Source: Oscillospiraceae bacterium (lineage in GTDB: Bacteria; Bacillota_A; Clostridia; Oscillospirales; CAG-272). From it: DNA of 64,000 nucleotides. Below the pieces are notes generated by a model. It was not told the DNA's origin. It saw nothing but the letters and a program-made list of their open reading frames with translations, and ran no database searches. Shown piece after piece: positions 1 through 8,265 of this stretch (its first letter is position 1; each line of letters starts with the position of its first letter). The stretch spans positions 6,840 to 70,839 of the forward strand of contig SVUD01000003.1 of assembly GCA_015063445.1 (NCBI GenBank). Reading direction: 5' to 3'. The position numbers were made by a program, and so were the translations under genes.

Positions 1-237
1 ACCGAGCTGCTTATCGTAGCTGTACGGCCAGAAAAGCGGTATAAATATTGCGCTAAGCACTATAATTATGATAACCGCAAGGGAAATAAGAGCGGTTTTG
101 TTTTTAATAAAACGTCTGAGCCCGTCCTTGAAAAAGCTTGGCGCTTCCTCGTCTTTTTGCTCCGATATACGTTCTTTAACCTCAAGACGTGCGAAGGCGC
201 ACTCATAATTTTCAAATACAAGATCATTCTTTTCCAT
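1..237 (-). CDS. Oligopeptide/dipeptide ABC transporter permease, OppC-like (partial, N-terminus only)
   Basis: Only the first 79 codons lie in the window; the gene runs off the left edge. The ATG at 237 opens a hydrophilic cytoplasmic stretch ending in RRFIKNKTALISL, followed by one transmembrane helix (about residues 55-75) and FWPYSYDKQLG. That layout is the N-terminus of the second permease of Opp/Dpp peptide importers (BPD_transp_1 family). It follows the OppB-like gene by 36 bp on the same strand, so the two should be co-transcribed and form the membrane heterodimer. ATPase and binding-protein genes would be expected beyond the edge. Substrate cannot be told from this fragment. Confidence 0.85.
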   Translation of the reverse strand, partial: MEKNDLVFENYECAFARLEVKERISEQKDEEAPSFFKDGLRRFIKNKTALISLAVIIIIVLSAIFIPLFWPYSYDKQLG

Positions 238-273
238 TAAAATTCCTCTCGTGTTCGGGTAAGATAAACATAT

Positions 274-1275
274 TTACGATGATATTCTCGGGTCTGCGAG
301 GCGGTAAAGCATATCTGAGAGCAGATTCATAAAAATTACAAGCACGGAAAGAACTATCGTAGTTCCCATAATCAGAGGATAGTCTCTGTTGCTTATGCTT
401 CCGATGAAATCACGCCCAACACCGCCTACGGCAAAAATTCTTTCAACCACGAGCGAGCCCGTGATAATGTAAGCGAGCATAGGACCGAAATAGGTTATGA
501 TGGGAAGAAGCGAATTCTTCATTGCGTGGCGAAAAACTATACCAAAACGTGACACGCCCTTCGCCTTAGCGGTTCTTATATAGTCCTGGCCGAGAACGTC
601 GAGCATAGAGGAGCGCGTAAGGCGTGTAATGTAAGCCAACGGATAAAGAGAAAGAGTAAGAGTTGGCAAAATGAACCCGCGTATACCCGTTTGTGCGCTT
701 AGTGATGCAGGAAACCAACCAAGCCTTATTGAAAAAACAGTCAGAAGAATAGTTCCCATTATGAACGACGGCATAGAAACGAGAGCGGTCGTGATTACCA
801 TTATCACCCTATCCGTGTGTGAATTTTTCTTAACGGCTGCCAAAGCGCCGAGAGCTACTCCTATTATGAGAGCGGCGAGAGCGGCAAAAATTCCGAGCCT
901 TGCCGAAACCGCCAGACCGTCAAATATTATTTCGGTAGTATCTCGTCCCTTTTGCTTAAGCGAAGGTCCAAAATCAAATTTAATAAATACGTCCCTCAAA
1001 TACGTAAGATACTGAACTATAATCGGCTTGTCAAGTCCGTATTTTTCTTGCAAGGCCGCCTCTGCCTCGGGGGAAAGAGCCTTTTCGGCTTGAAACGGTC
1101 CGCCGGGGATTGCGTGCATTGCGAAAAAGGTTATCGTTATAACAGCAAAAACTGTTAAAAGGGATAGAAAAATACGTCTTAAGGCATACTTCATTTCCTT
1201 TGATTTTATCACCGCTATACCGAGATCTTTAAATTGCTTTATATTGATTTTTTTAACTTCTTCATTATCGCTCAT
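274..1275 (-). CDS. Oligopeptide/dipeptide ABC transporter permease, OppB-like
   Basis: A 333-residue inner-membrane permease of the OppB/DppB family. A short cytoplasmic N-terminus precedes the first helix (FLSLLTVFAVITITFFAMHAIPGGPF, split here as FLSLLTVFAVITITF and then the conserved PGGPF). The cytoplasmic EAA loop that contacts the ATPase appears as RTAKAKGVSRFGIVFRHAMK, and the C-terminus has the usual LADPRISS ending (family LYxxxDPRI). The reading frame is open 49 codons further upstream, but the ATG at 1275 has AGGTGG 6-8 bases ahead and starts just before the normal N-terminus, so I chose it. It is followed 36 bp later by the OppC-like gene. Substrate is probably peptide, by family; nickel or sugar-peptide cannot be excluded. 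Confidence 0.9.
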   Translation of the reverse strand: MSDNEEVKKINIKQFKDLGIAVIKSKEMKYALRRIFLSLLTVFAVITITFFAMHAIPGGPFQAEKALSPEAEAALQEKYGLDKPIIVQYLTYLRDVFIKFDFGPSLKQKGRDTTEIIFDGLAVSARLGIFAALAALIIGVALGALAAVKKNSHTDRVIMVITTALVSMPSFIMGTILLTVFSIRLGWFPASLSAQTGIRGFILPTLTLSLYPLAYITRLTRSSMLDVLGQDYIRTAKAKGVSRFGIVFRHAMKNSLLPIITYFGPMLAYIITGSLVVERIFAVGGVGRDFIGSISNRDYPLIMGTTIVLSVLVIFMNLLSDMLYRLADPRISS

Positions 1276-1298
1276 AAATCCACCTACGACATTAAAAA

Positions 1299-1326
1299 AA
1301 TGTAATATGTAAACAATAATTTTCAA
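1299..1326 (-). promoter_or_regulatory. Possible sigma-A promoter for the opp-like genes
   Basis: On the minus strand TTGAAA (1321-1326), 16 bases, then TACATT (1299-1304), 24 bases ahead of the OppB-like ATG. The -10 is weak and the region also carries the T-run side of the upstream gene's terminator, so this is tentative. Confidence 0.4.
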
Positions 1327-1335
1327 AATCGAAGA

Positions 1336-1372
1336 AAAATCTCCGTCTCGGCTGTAGCAAGACGGAGATTTT
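1336..1372 (-). terminator. Rho-independent terminator after the HAD phosphatase gene
   Basis: A perfect 12-bp inverted repeat, AAAATCTCCGTC (1336-1347) and GACGGAGATTTT (1361-1372), with a 13-base loop. Read on the minus strand it lies 4 bases after the HAD stop codon and ends in a run of T. It separates the HAD transcript from the opp-like genes. Confidence 0.8.
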
Positions 1373-1375
1373 AAG

Positions 1376-2008
1376 TTAGGGAAGACTTTTAATAAAACTG
1401 TAAAGCCTTTTTGCGTTCCCATCGAAAAGATATGAAGTAATTCCGAATTTTTCAGCTCCGCTTACGTTCATAGCATTGTCATCGACAAATAAGGTTTTAC
1501 ATGGTGTCAGCGCGAATTTTGACGTTATATGGCGGAAGATATCCTCCGATGGCTTGACGTATCCCGCCGTAGCGGAGAATACACACCCGTCAAATAAGGA
1601 AAGTATAGGTATTTGGTCGCTGTGGCGCGCAAAATATTCCGAGATGTTTGAAAGAAGGTATATCCCGAAGCCTTTTTCACGGCAGAGAGCTATAACCTCT
1701 CTCATACCTTCAATTTCGGGCAGATTGTATATCCAGTTGTAGTATATCTTTTCACAAGCTTCGTGTAAGCGCTCCGGAATTTTTGCTTTAACGTCGGATA
1801 AAAGCTCCTCGTCGCCGATAGTCCCCGCGTCAAGCTTGTCCCAGTAATATCTTGAGAAAAGTGTGTTGGATAAAAGCCTTACGTCGCCTTTATCGGAAAG
1901 GTATTTGCCGCACATATATTCGGGATCGAATTTTACGAGAACCTGTCCGAAGTCGAATATCACGTCGGTTATTTTTATGTCCGTGCCGAACAAATTTTTT
2001 GAATTCAT
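1376..2008 (-). CDS. HAD-superfamily phosphatase, YihX-like (HAD-IA)
   Basis: A 210-residue soluble haloacid-dehalogenase-fold hydrolase. Motif I reads FDFGQVL (nucleophile Asp; the second position is Gly rather than Asp, as in the YihX/epoxide-hydrolase branch, where FDxGNV is usual). Motif II is YLLSNIS, motif III is the Lys in VKPSEDIF, and motif IV is LFVDDNAMN. The small helical cap sits between motifs I and II. The frame is open for 50 codons more upstream, but the ATG at 2008 has GAGGG nearby and begins directly before the fold; the extension would also run through the promoter. Likely a small-sugar or sugar-phosphate phosphatase, by family; the substrate is unknown. It stands alone between two terminator/promoter regions. 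Confidence 0.85.
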   Translation of the reverse strand: MNSKNLFGTDIKITDVIFDFGQVLVKFDPEYMCGKYLSDKGDVRLLSNTLFSRYYWDKLDAGTIGDEELLSDVKAKIPERLHEACEKIYYNWIYNLPEIEGMREVIALCREKGFGIYLLSNISEYFARHSDQIPILSLFDGCVFSATAGYVKPSEDIFRHITSKFALTPCKTLFVDDNAMNVSGAEKFGITSYLFDGNAKRLYSFIKSLP

Positions 2009-2079
2009 GTGTTTTTCCCTCGTTTTCATTATGGCGCGCTTCGGGATTTTTATGCATCCTGCCGAGCCTTTGCGAGTAT

Positions 2080-2109
2080 ATTTTAGCATCGGTACGTTTT
2101 GAAAGTCAA
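2080..2109 (-). promoter_or_regulatory. Sigma-A promoter for the HAD phosphatase
   Basis: Minus strand TTGACT (2104-2109), 18 bases, TAAAAT (2080-2085). It lies about 72 bases before the chosen ATG at 2008 and inside the longer open frame, which supports the shorter gene start. Confidence 0.6.
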
Positions 2110-2242
2110 TAGCCAACGGATAATTTTGAAGTATCAAAAGACTTCTTTCGGTCAACAATATAGTATAATTTGGAGCAAAATGGATTTTGTGGTTAAAAAG
2201 TTCAATTTTTGGCGGTTGCTATTGGTGAAATTGCAACATTAA

Positions 2243-2260
2243 TTGTTAATAAATTAACTT
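2243..2260 (+). promoter_or_regulatory. Rex-like redox operator in front of rnfC
   Basis: TTGTTAA-TAAA-TTAACTT matches the published Rex consensus TTGTTAAnnnnTTAACAA at 12 of 14 specified positions. It ends 4 bases before the -35 box of the rnf promoter, a position where a bound repressor would block RNA polymerase. Rex senses the NADH/NAD+ ratio, which fits control of a ferredoxin:NAD+ oxidoreductase. The assignment is by consensus match only. Confidence 0.55.
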
Positions 2261-2263
2261 TTC

Positions 2264-2292
2264 TTGACAATTATTACAATCGCCTATATAAT
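2264..2292 (+). promoter_or_regulatory. Consensus sigma-A promoter of the rnf operon
   Basis: TTGACA (2264-2269), 17 bases, TATAAT (2287-2292): a perfect consensus. The transcript should start near 2299, about 50 bases before the rnfC ATG. Confidence 0.9.
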
Positions 2293-2348
2293 ATATACGG
2301 TAAAATAATATTCTTTTGGATTTCCAAAAGGCAGAAAGGAATTTAAGT

Positions 2349-3683
2349 ATGCGTTTTTTCCTTCACGGTGTTCACGTACCGCATAGAAAAAATACAGCAG
2401 CTATGCCGGCAGTCAAAATGCCTGTGCCGAGTGAGGTGACTATACCGACGGCAATGCATATCGGAAAGCCGGCAATCCCCTGTGTTAAGGCTGGCGACGA
2501 GGTATTCGTAGGCACGTTGATAGCGGAGCAGAACGGATTTGTTTCAGCTCCCGTTTATTCAAGTGTTTCGGGAAAGGTTAAGTCGATAGTTGAGGTGAGC
2601 TTACCCTCCGGAGCTACGTGCCCGGCAATCAAAATCGAATCTGACGGCAATATGACCTACGATTCTTCCATTGAGCCCCCCATAGTAACCGACAAGCAGA
2701 GTCTTGTCGAGGCTATCAAAAAAAGCGGAACGGTAGGTCTTGGAGGCGCAGGCTTCCCGTCGTACGTAAAGTTCAATGTTCCGGACGGTAAAAAAATCGA
2801 CGCGCTCATAATTAACGGAGCGGAGTGCGAGCCCTATATAACGAGCGACACCAGAACTATGGTCGACAAGAGCGAGGATTTGTATTGCGGAATAGCGTCA
2901 ATATGCGAATTTCTCGAAATAACCAACGTTATAATAGGAATTGAAGCAAACAAGACCGAAGCGATCGCGAGTATGCGAAATCTTGCCGCAAGAGATGAGA
3001 GAATAAAGGTAGCGGTTTTGCCGAGCGTTTATCCTCAAGGCGGAGAGAAGGTTCTTGTTTATCACACAACGGGCAAGGTAATTCCTGCGGGAAAGCTTCC
3101 TCTTGACGTAGGAGTTATAGTTTCAAACTGCACGACGGTTGCCGCTATAGGAAACTATCTTAAAACCGGAATTCCGCTTGTTTCAAAGTGTGTAACCGTT
3201 GACGGCGGAAGCGTAACCGAGCCTAAAAACGTTATTGCTCCAATCGGAGCGTCGGTAGCCGACGTTATCGACTTTGCGGGAGGCTTTAAGAGCGAGCCTT
3301 ATATGGTTCTTCTCGGTGGTCCGATGATGGGCTCCGCAATAGAGAGCCTTGATATGCCCGTGATGAAAAATACCAATGCGATACTCGGTCTTACGGCGGC
3401 AGAGGCTAAGCCGAAGCGTGAAACCGCTTGTATCCACTGCGGAGCTTGTATCAGCCACTGTCCTCTTTCTCTAAACCCGAGAGGATATATGTACGCATAT
3501 AAAAACGATGACGTTGAGAAGCTCGAAAAGCTCAGGGTAGATATATGTATGGAATGCGGATGCTGCTCGTTCATTTGTCCCGCGGGCAAGCCGCTTGTAG
3601 AAATCAATAAGCTTTCGAAAGCAAAGCTAAGAAATTATCTTGCGGAGAAAAAGGCAAAGGAGGAGGCATGTAATGGAAAATAA
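2349..3683 (+). CDS. rnfC: Ion-translocating Rnf complex subunit RnfC
   Basis: A 444-residue peripheral cytoplasmic subunit of the Rnf ferredoxin:NAD+ oxidoreductase, which couples electron flow to Na+ or H+ export. It carries the NADH/FMN-binding fold shared with complex I NuoF: GLGGAGFPSYVKF near residue 130, NGAECEPY near residue 158 and PQGGEK near residue 228. Two [4Fe-4S] motifs follow, CxxCxxCxxxCP twice (CIHCGACISHCP and CMECGCCSFICP). Length fits the short clostridial form, without the long C-terminal repeats of enterobacterial RnfC. The ATG at 2349 has AGAAAGGA ahead; an in-frame TTG-like upstream extension is not needed. First gene of the operon; its 3' end overlaps rnfD. Confidence 0.97.
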   Translation: MRFFLHGVHVPHRKNTAAMPAVKMPVPSEVTIPTAMHIGKPAIPCVKAGDEVFVGTLIAEQNGFVSAPVYSSVSGKVKSIVEVSLPSGATCPAIKIESDGNMTYDSSIEPPIVTDKQSLVEAIKKSGTVGLGGAGFPSYVKFNVPDGKKIDALIINGAECEPYITSDTRTMVDKSEDLYCGIASICEFLEITNVIIGIEANKTEAIASMRNLAARDERIKVAVLPSVYPQGGEKVLVYHTTGKVIPAGKLPLDVGVIVSNCTTVAAIGNYLKTGIPLVSKCVTVDGGSVTEPKNVIAPIGASVADVIDFAGGFKSEPYMVLLGGPMMGSAIESLDMPVMKNTNAILGLTAAEAKPKRETACIHCGACISHCPLSLNPRGYMYAYKNDDVEKLEKLRVDICMECGCCSFICPAGKPLVEINKLSKAKLRNYLAEKKAKEEACNGK

Positions 3684-4614
3684 GCTTCATATAGACGTAT
3701 CTCCTCATATAGGAACGGCGAGAAAAACGACTCACATCATGCTCGATGTTATTATAGCGCTCCTTCCGGCGCTCGTTGCGGGCTGCATAATTTTCGGTAT
3801 GCGCTCTCTTCTCGTATGCGCGGTAACCGTTTCCTTTGCGGTTGCTTCTGAGTTTCTTTTCTGCGTTATCACCAAAAGACCTCATACCGTAGGTGACTTG
3901 AGCTCTGTTGTAACAGGACTTTTGTTGGGACTTAATCTTCCCGTAACAGCGCCTCTCTGGCAGTGCGCCGTAGGCTCTGTTTTCGCTATAATCGTGGTTA
4001 AATGTCTGTTTGGCGGAATCGGTCAGAATTTTGCCAACCCCGCCATAACCGCGAGAGTATTCCTTCTTATATCATTTGCGGGAACTCTCGGCGGCGGAGC
4101 AGTACCAAAGGTAGCGTCAAACCCCGATCTTGTTTCGGGAGCAACGCCTCTTGCGGTTATCTCAAAGGGCGGTATTCTTCCAAGCCTTAAGGATATGTTC
4201 TTGGGTATGAGAGGCGGAGCGATCGGTGAGACGTGCGCTGTCGCTCTCATAGCAGGATTTATATACCTCGTCGTGAGAAAGGTAATATACTTCGAAACAC
4301 CCCTTATATACGTAGCGACGGTATTTCTTCTTTCGCTTATAGCGTATAACGACTTTTCTATGGCTCTTTATCAGGTTCTTTCGGGCGGTCTTATTCTCGG
4401 CGCTGTCTTTATGATAACCGATTATTCAACGACGCCTATAACGAGAAAGGGAAAAATGATATTCGCGTTGGGATGCGGACTCATAACCTTCCTCATCAGA
4501 TACTTCGGCTCTTACCCCGAGGGAGTATCGTTTGCGATACTTATTATGAATATTCTTTCGCCTTATATCGAAATCTGGACGAGAAACCGTCCCTTCGGAG
4601 GTGAGATAAAATGA
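3673..4614 (+). CDS. rnfD: Ion-translocating Rnf complex subunit RnfD
   Basis: A 313-residue integral membrane subunit (NqrB/RnfD family) with about nine to ten hydrophobic helices. The covalent FMN site is visible as DLVSGATPLAV, whose Thr is expected to take FMN through a phosphoester bond. SPHIGTARKTTHIMLDVI at the N-terminus is the family start. The ATG at 3673 overlaps the end of rnfC by 11 bases and has AGGAGG inside rnfC, indicating translational coupling. The stop overlaps the rnfG start (ATGA). Together with RnfE, A and G it forms the ion-translocating membrane part. Confidence 0.97.
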   Translation: MENKLHIDVSPHIGTARKTTHIMLDVIIALLPALVAGCIIFGMRSLLVCAVTVSFAVASEFLFCVITKRPHTVGDLSSVVTGLLLGLNLPVTAPLWQCAVGSVFAIIVVKCLFGGIGQNFANPAITARVFLLISFAGTLGGGAVPKVASNPDLVSGATPLAVISKGGILPSLKDMFLGMRGGAIGETCAVALIAGFIYLVVRKVIYFETPLIYVATVFLLSLIAYNDFSMALYQVLSGGLILGAVFMITDYSTTPITRKGKMIFALGCGLITFLIRYFGSYPEGVSFAILIMNILSPYIEIWTRNRPFGGEIK

Positions 4615-6137
4615 GTAAGATCTTTAAGAAAAGCAATATAATGCCTGTCATCGTTCTTACAGCTATATGTCTTATTATTGCGGCAGTTCTGGGCGTTGCG
4701 AATATGTTCACCGAGGACACTATAAAGAAGAACGAATCGGATAAGGTATACAGCTCGCTTAAGGTAGTAATAGACGGAAGCTTCGAGCCTATGGATAAGC
4801 CTGAGGGAACACCGAGCAGCGTCGTTGATATGTATAAGGTCAGCGATGATGACGGAAAGCTTAAGGGCTATGCGATAACAATGTCGGTTCAGGGCTATGC
4901 GAGCGAAATCTCCCTTACCGTCGGTGTTGACAAGGACGGAAACGTAACAAAAGCCGTCGTTACGAGTCAGGCTGAGTCGCACGGTAAAGCGGGAATGGCT
5001 AATTACACCGATAACTTCACGGGCGTTTCAAAGGATAAGGTTGAGAGCGTTGATACCTTCTCCGGCGCAACGGTTTCATCCACCGCTATCAAGAACGCCA
5101 TAGTTACGGCGGTTAAGGTCGTAACGGGTACCGCGGAAGAGGAAAAGCTTCCGAGAGAGGATTCCGAGATAATCGCTCTTGCAAAGGCGCTTGTCGGAAA
5201 GAACGTTGAATTTACCGACGTAACGCCCGAGGAGATGAAGTACGCAAAGCGTATTTACAAGGCTGGTGATGAGGGCTACGTTGCTTATACCCTCGTTATC
5301 AGCGGATACGGAACTCCCGAAACAGAAACTCTTATTTTCGTCGGCAGTGACGGAACAATTAAGGATTACAATAAGCTTATTTGGAAAACAAGTGACGCTA
5401 TGTACGGCTACGTTCCACCGTCGGACGACGTAGTAAATGCATTCTACGAAACTCTTATAGGAAAGAAAACGAGCGAACTTTCGGCACTTAATCCCGAGGA
5501 CCTCGTATCTAACGCAACGAATACGTCAACCAAGCTCCGTGACGCTCTCGTTGAGGCAATGGGCAAAATAGACGTATTCCTCGCTAACGATAAGCTTCTT
5601 TCCGAGGCTGAGATAAAGGCTACCGCTAAGGCTATGATAGGTAAGGACGTTGAATTTACCGACGTAACGCCCGATGACCTCGAGTACGTAAAGCGTATAT
5701 ACAAGGCAGGTAACGAGGGTTATGCGGTATACGCTATCGTTATGAGCAGATACGGAACTCCGGAAACCGAAACCCTTATGCACGTAGGCAACGACGGAAA
5801 AATAAAAAGTATCAAAAAACTTATCTGGAAAACCAGTGACGCTATGTACGGCTACGTTCCGCCGACGTCGGACGTCGTAGACGTATTCTACGATAAGGTA
5901 GTGGGAATGGATAAGGAGGCTCTCGCTCTTATCAAAAATGCGGACCTCGTATCCAACGCGACTAACACATCTACCTCGCTTCGCTATGCGTTATACGAGG
6001 GACTCGACGCGGTTGAACAGATAGAATCGGGTAATACACCGAAGATTATAGGTATAGTATTGATTATAGCCGTGGTTCTTTTGACTGTGGCTTATAAGGT
6101 AGTTCCCATGATTATTAAAAGGAGGAAGAACGGATGA
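4611..6137 (+). CDS. rnfG: RnfG with three FMN_bind-like modules (enlarged)
   Basis: The first 170 residues are a standard RnfG: an N-terminal membrane anchor (about residues 8-30) and an extracytoplasmic FMN_bind domain ending in SGATVSST at residue 151, where Thr carries covalent FMN. The family is usually about 200 residues, but this protein has 508. Two further modules follow (about 185-330 and 335-480), about 70% alike by eye, each with a lysine/tyrosine-rich sheet region (KRIYKAG, YGTPETETL, LIWKTSDAMYGYVPP) and each ending in SNATNTST at residues 300 and 448. The spacing of 148-149 residues and the alignment to SGATVSST suggest two degenerate copies of the FMN domain. A second transmembrane helix and RRK tail close the protein. 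Start and stop overlap neighbours by 4 bases, so it is a full operon member and not a misassembly artefact of separate genes. Confidence 0.92.
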   Translation: MSKIFKKSNIMPVIVLTAICLIIAAVLGVANMFTEDTIKKNESDKVYSSLKVVIDGSFEPMDKPEGTPSSVVDMYKVSDDDGKLKGYAITMSVQGYASEISLTVGVDKDGNVTKAVVTSQAESHGKAGMANYTDNFTGVSKDKVESVDTFSGATVSSTAIKNAIVTAVKVVTGTAEEEKLPREDSEIIALAKALVGKNVEFTDVTPEEMKYAKRIYKAGDEGYVAYTLVISGYGTPETETLIFVGSDGTIKDYNKLIWKTSDAMYGYVPPSDDVVNAFYETLIGKKTSELSALNPEDLVSNATNTSTKLRDALVEAMGKIDVFLANDKLLSEAEIKATAKAMIGKDVEFTDVTPDDLEYVKRIYKAGNEGYAVYAIVMSRYGTPETETLMHVGNDGKIKSIKKLIWKTSDAMYGYVPPTSDVVDVFYDKVVGMDKEALALIKNADLVSNATNTSTSLRYALYEGLDAVEQIESGNTPKIIGIVLIIAVVLLTVAYKVVPMIIKRRKNG

Positions 6138-6832
6138 GCAGTAATAAAAAGCTTGCGATATTTTTAAAAGGTCTTATTGCCGAAAACCCCGTTTTAGTAC
6201 TCGTTTTGGGAACCTGCCCCACTCTTGCGCAGACGGGAAGCGTCATAGCGGCATTGAGTATGGGTATTGCCGCAACGGTGGTTCTTCTTTGCTCAAATAT
6301 GGTAATATCCGCGCTTCGTAATATTATTCCCGATACAGTAAGAATTCCTTGCTATATAGTAGTTATAGCAGGCTTCGTTACGGTGGTTCAGCTTGTAATG
6401 CATGCATATCTTCCCGATCTTTACGATATGATGGGCGTTTATCTTGCGCTGATAGTCGTTAACTGTATCATTCTTGGAAGAGCAGAGATGTACGCAAGAA
6501 AGAACGGCGTAATTGATTCGGCTCTCGACGGTCTCGGAATGGGCATAGGATTCCTTATCGCTCTCGTTGCCATGGCAACCGTAAGAGAAGTTCTCGGTGC
6601 GGGCAGCTTTGCGGGAATCGCGATTCCTTTCCTTAAAAACTATAAAATACCGTTCTTTACTCAGGCTCCCGGCGGCTTCTTCGTATTCGGTGTTCTGATT
6701 GCTATAGTAAATAAGATCGGGCCTAAGGCGGGAAGCGAGAAGAGAAAGAACTTCTCCTGTGAGGGCTGTCCCTCAGCCTCGGTTTGCTCTAAGGCAAGCT
6801 GCAGCGGTGAATGTGAAGGTAAGGAGGCGTAA
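6134..6832 (+). CDS. rnfE: Ion-translocating Rnf complex subunit RnfE, with Cys-rich tail
   Basis: A 232-residue integral membrane subunit of the NqrD/RnfE family. The conserved NPVLVLVLGTCPTLA near the N-terminus and NCIILGRAEMYARKNGV in the middle contain the half-membrane Cys residues that, with RnfA, bind the intramembrane [2Fe-2S] cluster. The C-terminus extends past the normal end by about 25 residues with six Cys (FSCEGCPSASVCSKASC, then CEG), a possible metal- or cluster-binding tail on the cytoplasmic side. The ATG overlaps the rnfG stop. The tail is read in frame with a normal stop 3 bases before the rnfA start. Confidence 0.96.
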   Translation: MSSNKKLAIFLKGLIAENPVLVLVLGTCPTLAQTGSVIAALSMGIAATVVLLCSNMVISALRNIIPDTVRIPCYIVVIAGFVTVVQLVMHAYLPDLYDMMGVYLALIVVNCIILGRAEMYARKNGVIDSALDGLGMGIGFLIALVAMATVREVLGAGSFAGIAIPFLKNYKIPFFTQAPGGFFVFGVLIAIVNKIGPKAGSEKRKNFSCEGCPSASVCSKASCSGECEGKEA

Positions 6833-6835
6833 GTT

Positions 6836-7432
6836 ATGGACTTTAAGATTTTGATTTATATTCTTCTTACGAGCGTTTTCGTAAATAACTACGTTCTTCA
6901 GAAATTCCTCGGAATTTGTCCTTTCCTTGGCGTATCAAAGAAGCTTAATCAGGCAACGGGTATGGGTATAGCGGTTATCTTCGTAATGCTTATGGCAACC
7001 GCTGCTACGTGGCCCTTGCAGATGTTCGTTCTCGAGCCGCTCGGAATAGGATATCTTCAGACGATAGTATTTATTCTCGTAATAGCCGCTCTCGTTCAGT
7101 TTATAGAGATCGCGCTTAAGAAATACATTCCCGCTCTTCATAAGAGCCTCGGTGTGTATCTGCCTCTTATAACCACAAACTGCGCCGTTCTCGGCGTAAC
7201 CATTAATAATATTACCGACGGATACAATTTCATTGAATCTATGGTCAGCTCTCTTGGCTGCGGTCTCGGATTCCTTCTTGCAATGGTGCTCTTCTCGGGT
7301 GTCCGTTCAAGAATAGAGGATTCCGATATTCCCGAAACATTTAAGGGCTTACCCATAACTCTCGTTGCGGCAGCCATAGTTTCACTGGCGTTCTTCGGCT
7401 TCGGCGGTATTATTGACAGCATTTTTGCATAA
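6836..7432 (+). CDS. rnfA: Ion-translocating Rnf complex subunit RnfA
   Basis: A 198-residue membrane protein with six hydrophobic helices, paralogous to RnfE in inverted topology (NqrE/RnfA family). VNNYVLQKFLGICPFLGVS and TTNCAVLGVTI hold the two Cys expected to share the [2Fe-2S] cluster with RnfE. Length is the family norm (about 190-200). It starts 3 bases after rnfE with AAGGAGG just inside the rnfE end, and rnfB follows after 17 bases. Confidence 0.97.
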   Translation: MDFKILIYILLTSVFVNNYVLQKFLGICPFLGVSKKLNQATGMGIAVIFVMLMATAATWPLQMFVLEPLGIGYLQTIVFILVIAALVQFIEIALKKYIPALHKSLGVYLPLITTNCAVLGVTINNITDGYNFIESMVSSLGCGLGFLLAMVLFSGVRSRIEDSDIPETFKGLPITLVAAAIVSLAFFGFGGIIDSIFA

Positions 7433-7449
7433 AGGAGGCTCGGTTAATT

Positions 7450-8265
7450 ATGATAGACGTTTTAATAGCCGTAGGTATTCTTTTTGCGGTAGGTATAGTT
7501 TGCGCGATAGTACTTGCGTTGGCTTCGCATTATATGGGTGTTCCGGTCGATGAAAGGGCAAATGCGCTCAGAGATTGTCTGCCGGGTGCAAATTGCGGCG
7601 CTTGCGGATATACCGGTTGCGACGGGTATGCGCAGGCTCTTGCAAAAGGCGAGGCTGCTCCGAATCTTTGTATTCCGGGAGGAGCTTCGGCAGCCGATGG
7701 CATAGCTGGAATTCTCGGCGTTAACGTATCCGCTGCCGAAAGAAAGGTAGCGTACGTTCACTGTAACGGAACCCCAGAAGTTACCGATACTTCCTCTGAT
7801 TACGACGGCTTCCGCACCTGCGCGGCTATGTGTCTTGTATGCGGAGGACCTAATAAATGTAAGTTTGGTTGCCTTGGCTGCGGTGATTGCGCTGCGGTAT
7901 GTCCCACGGACGCTATATGCGTCAAGGATGGTATAGCAAGAATAAATCCCGATAAGTGTATAGCTTGCGGCAAGTGTGTAAAGACCTGTCCTAAGCACAT
8001 CATTTCTCTTGTTCCCGCCGATGCAAAGGTTGCGGTTTCCTGCTCGAGTCATGATGCGGGCGCTGCGACGAGAAAAAAATGCACTAATGGTTGTATCGCT
8101 TGTAAAAAGTGTGAGAAAACCTGTCCGTACGGTGCGATAACCGTTGAAAACAATCTTGCTAAAATTGATTATTCGAAATGTACGGGTTGCGGAATGTGCC
8201 ATGAGGTATGCCCCGTAAAGTGCATAGCGAAAATAGGAAGCTTCAATGAAGAATTCCGCAAATAA
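7450..8265 (+). CDS. rnfB: Ion-translocating Rnf complex subunit RnfB (ferredoxin-type)
   Basis: A 271-residue subunit that takes electrons from reduced ferredoxin. An N-terminal membrane helix (residues 1-25) is followed by the 4Fe-4S domain LPGANCGACGYTGC and then by several [4Fe-4S] motifs: CLGCGDCAAVCP, CIACGKCVKTCP, CIACKKCEKTCP and CTGCGMCHEVCP. Length and cluster number match the clostridial RnfB. The 3' end overlaps the NusG-II gene by 20 bases, so downstream genes are part of the same operon. Confidence 0.97.
   Translation: MIDVLIAVGILFAVGIVCAIVLALASHYMGVPVDERANALRDCLPGANCGACGYTGCDGYAQALAKGEAAPNLCIPGGASAADGIAGILGVNVSAAERKVAYVHCNGTPEVTDTSSDYDGFRTCAAMCLVCGGPNKCKFGCLGCGDCAAVCPTDAICVKDGIARINPDKCIACGKCVKTCPKHIISLVPADAKVAVSCSSHDAGAATRKKCTNGCIACKKCEKTCPYGAITVENNLAKIDYSKCTGCGMCHEVCPVKCIAKIGSFNEEFRK

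Larger units (their letters stand above)
2009..2263. other. Divergent intergenic region between the HAD gene and the rnf operon
   Basis: No gene is seen here. It holds the leftward HAD promoter (2080-2109), an inverted repeat GTTGC (2214-2218)/GCAAC with a 13-base gap, and the Rex-like box listed separately, immediately before the rightward rnf promoter. It is AT-rich. Confidence 0.6.

Noticed and set aside
1852..2112. Two overlapping plus-strand frames of about 80 codons on the HAD gene
   Set aside because: They are shadows of the HAD gene and its promoter region; no start context.
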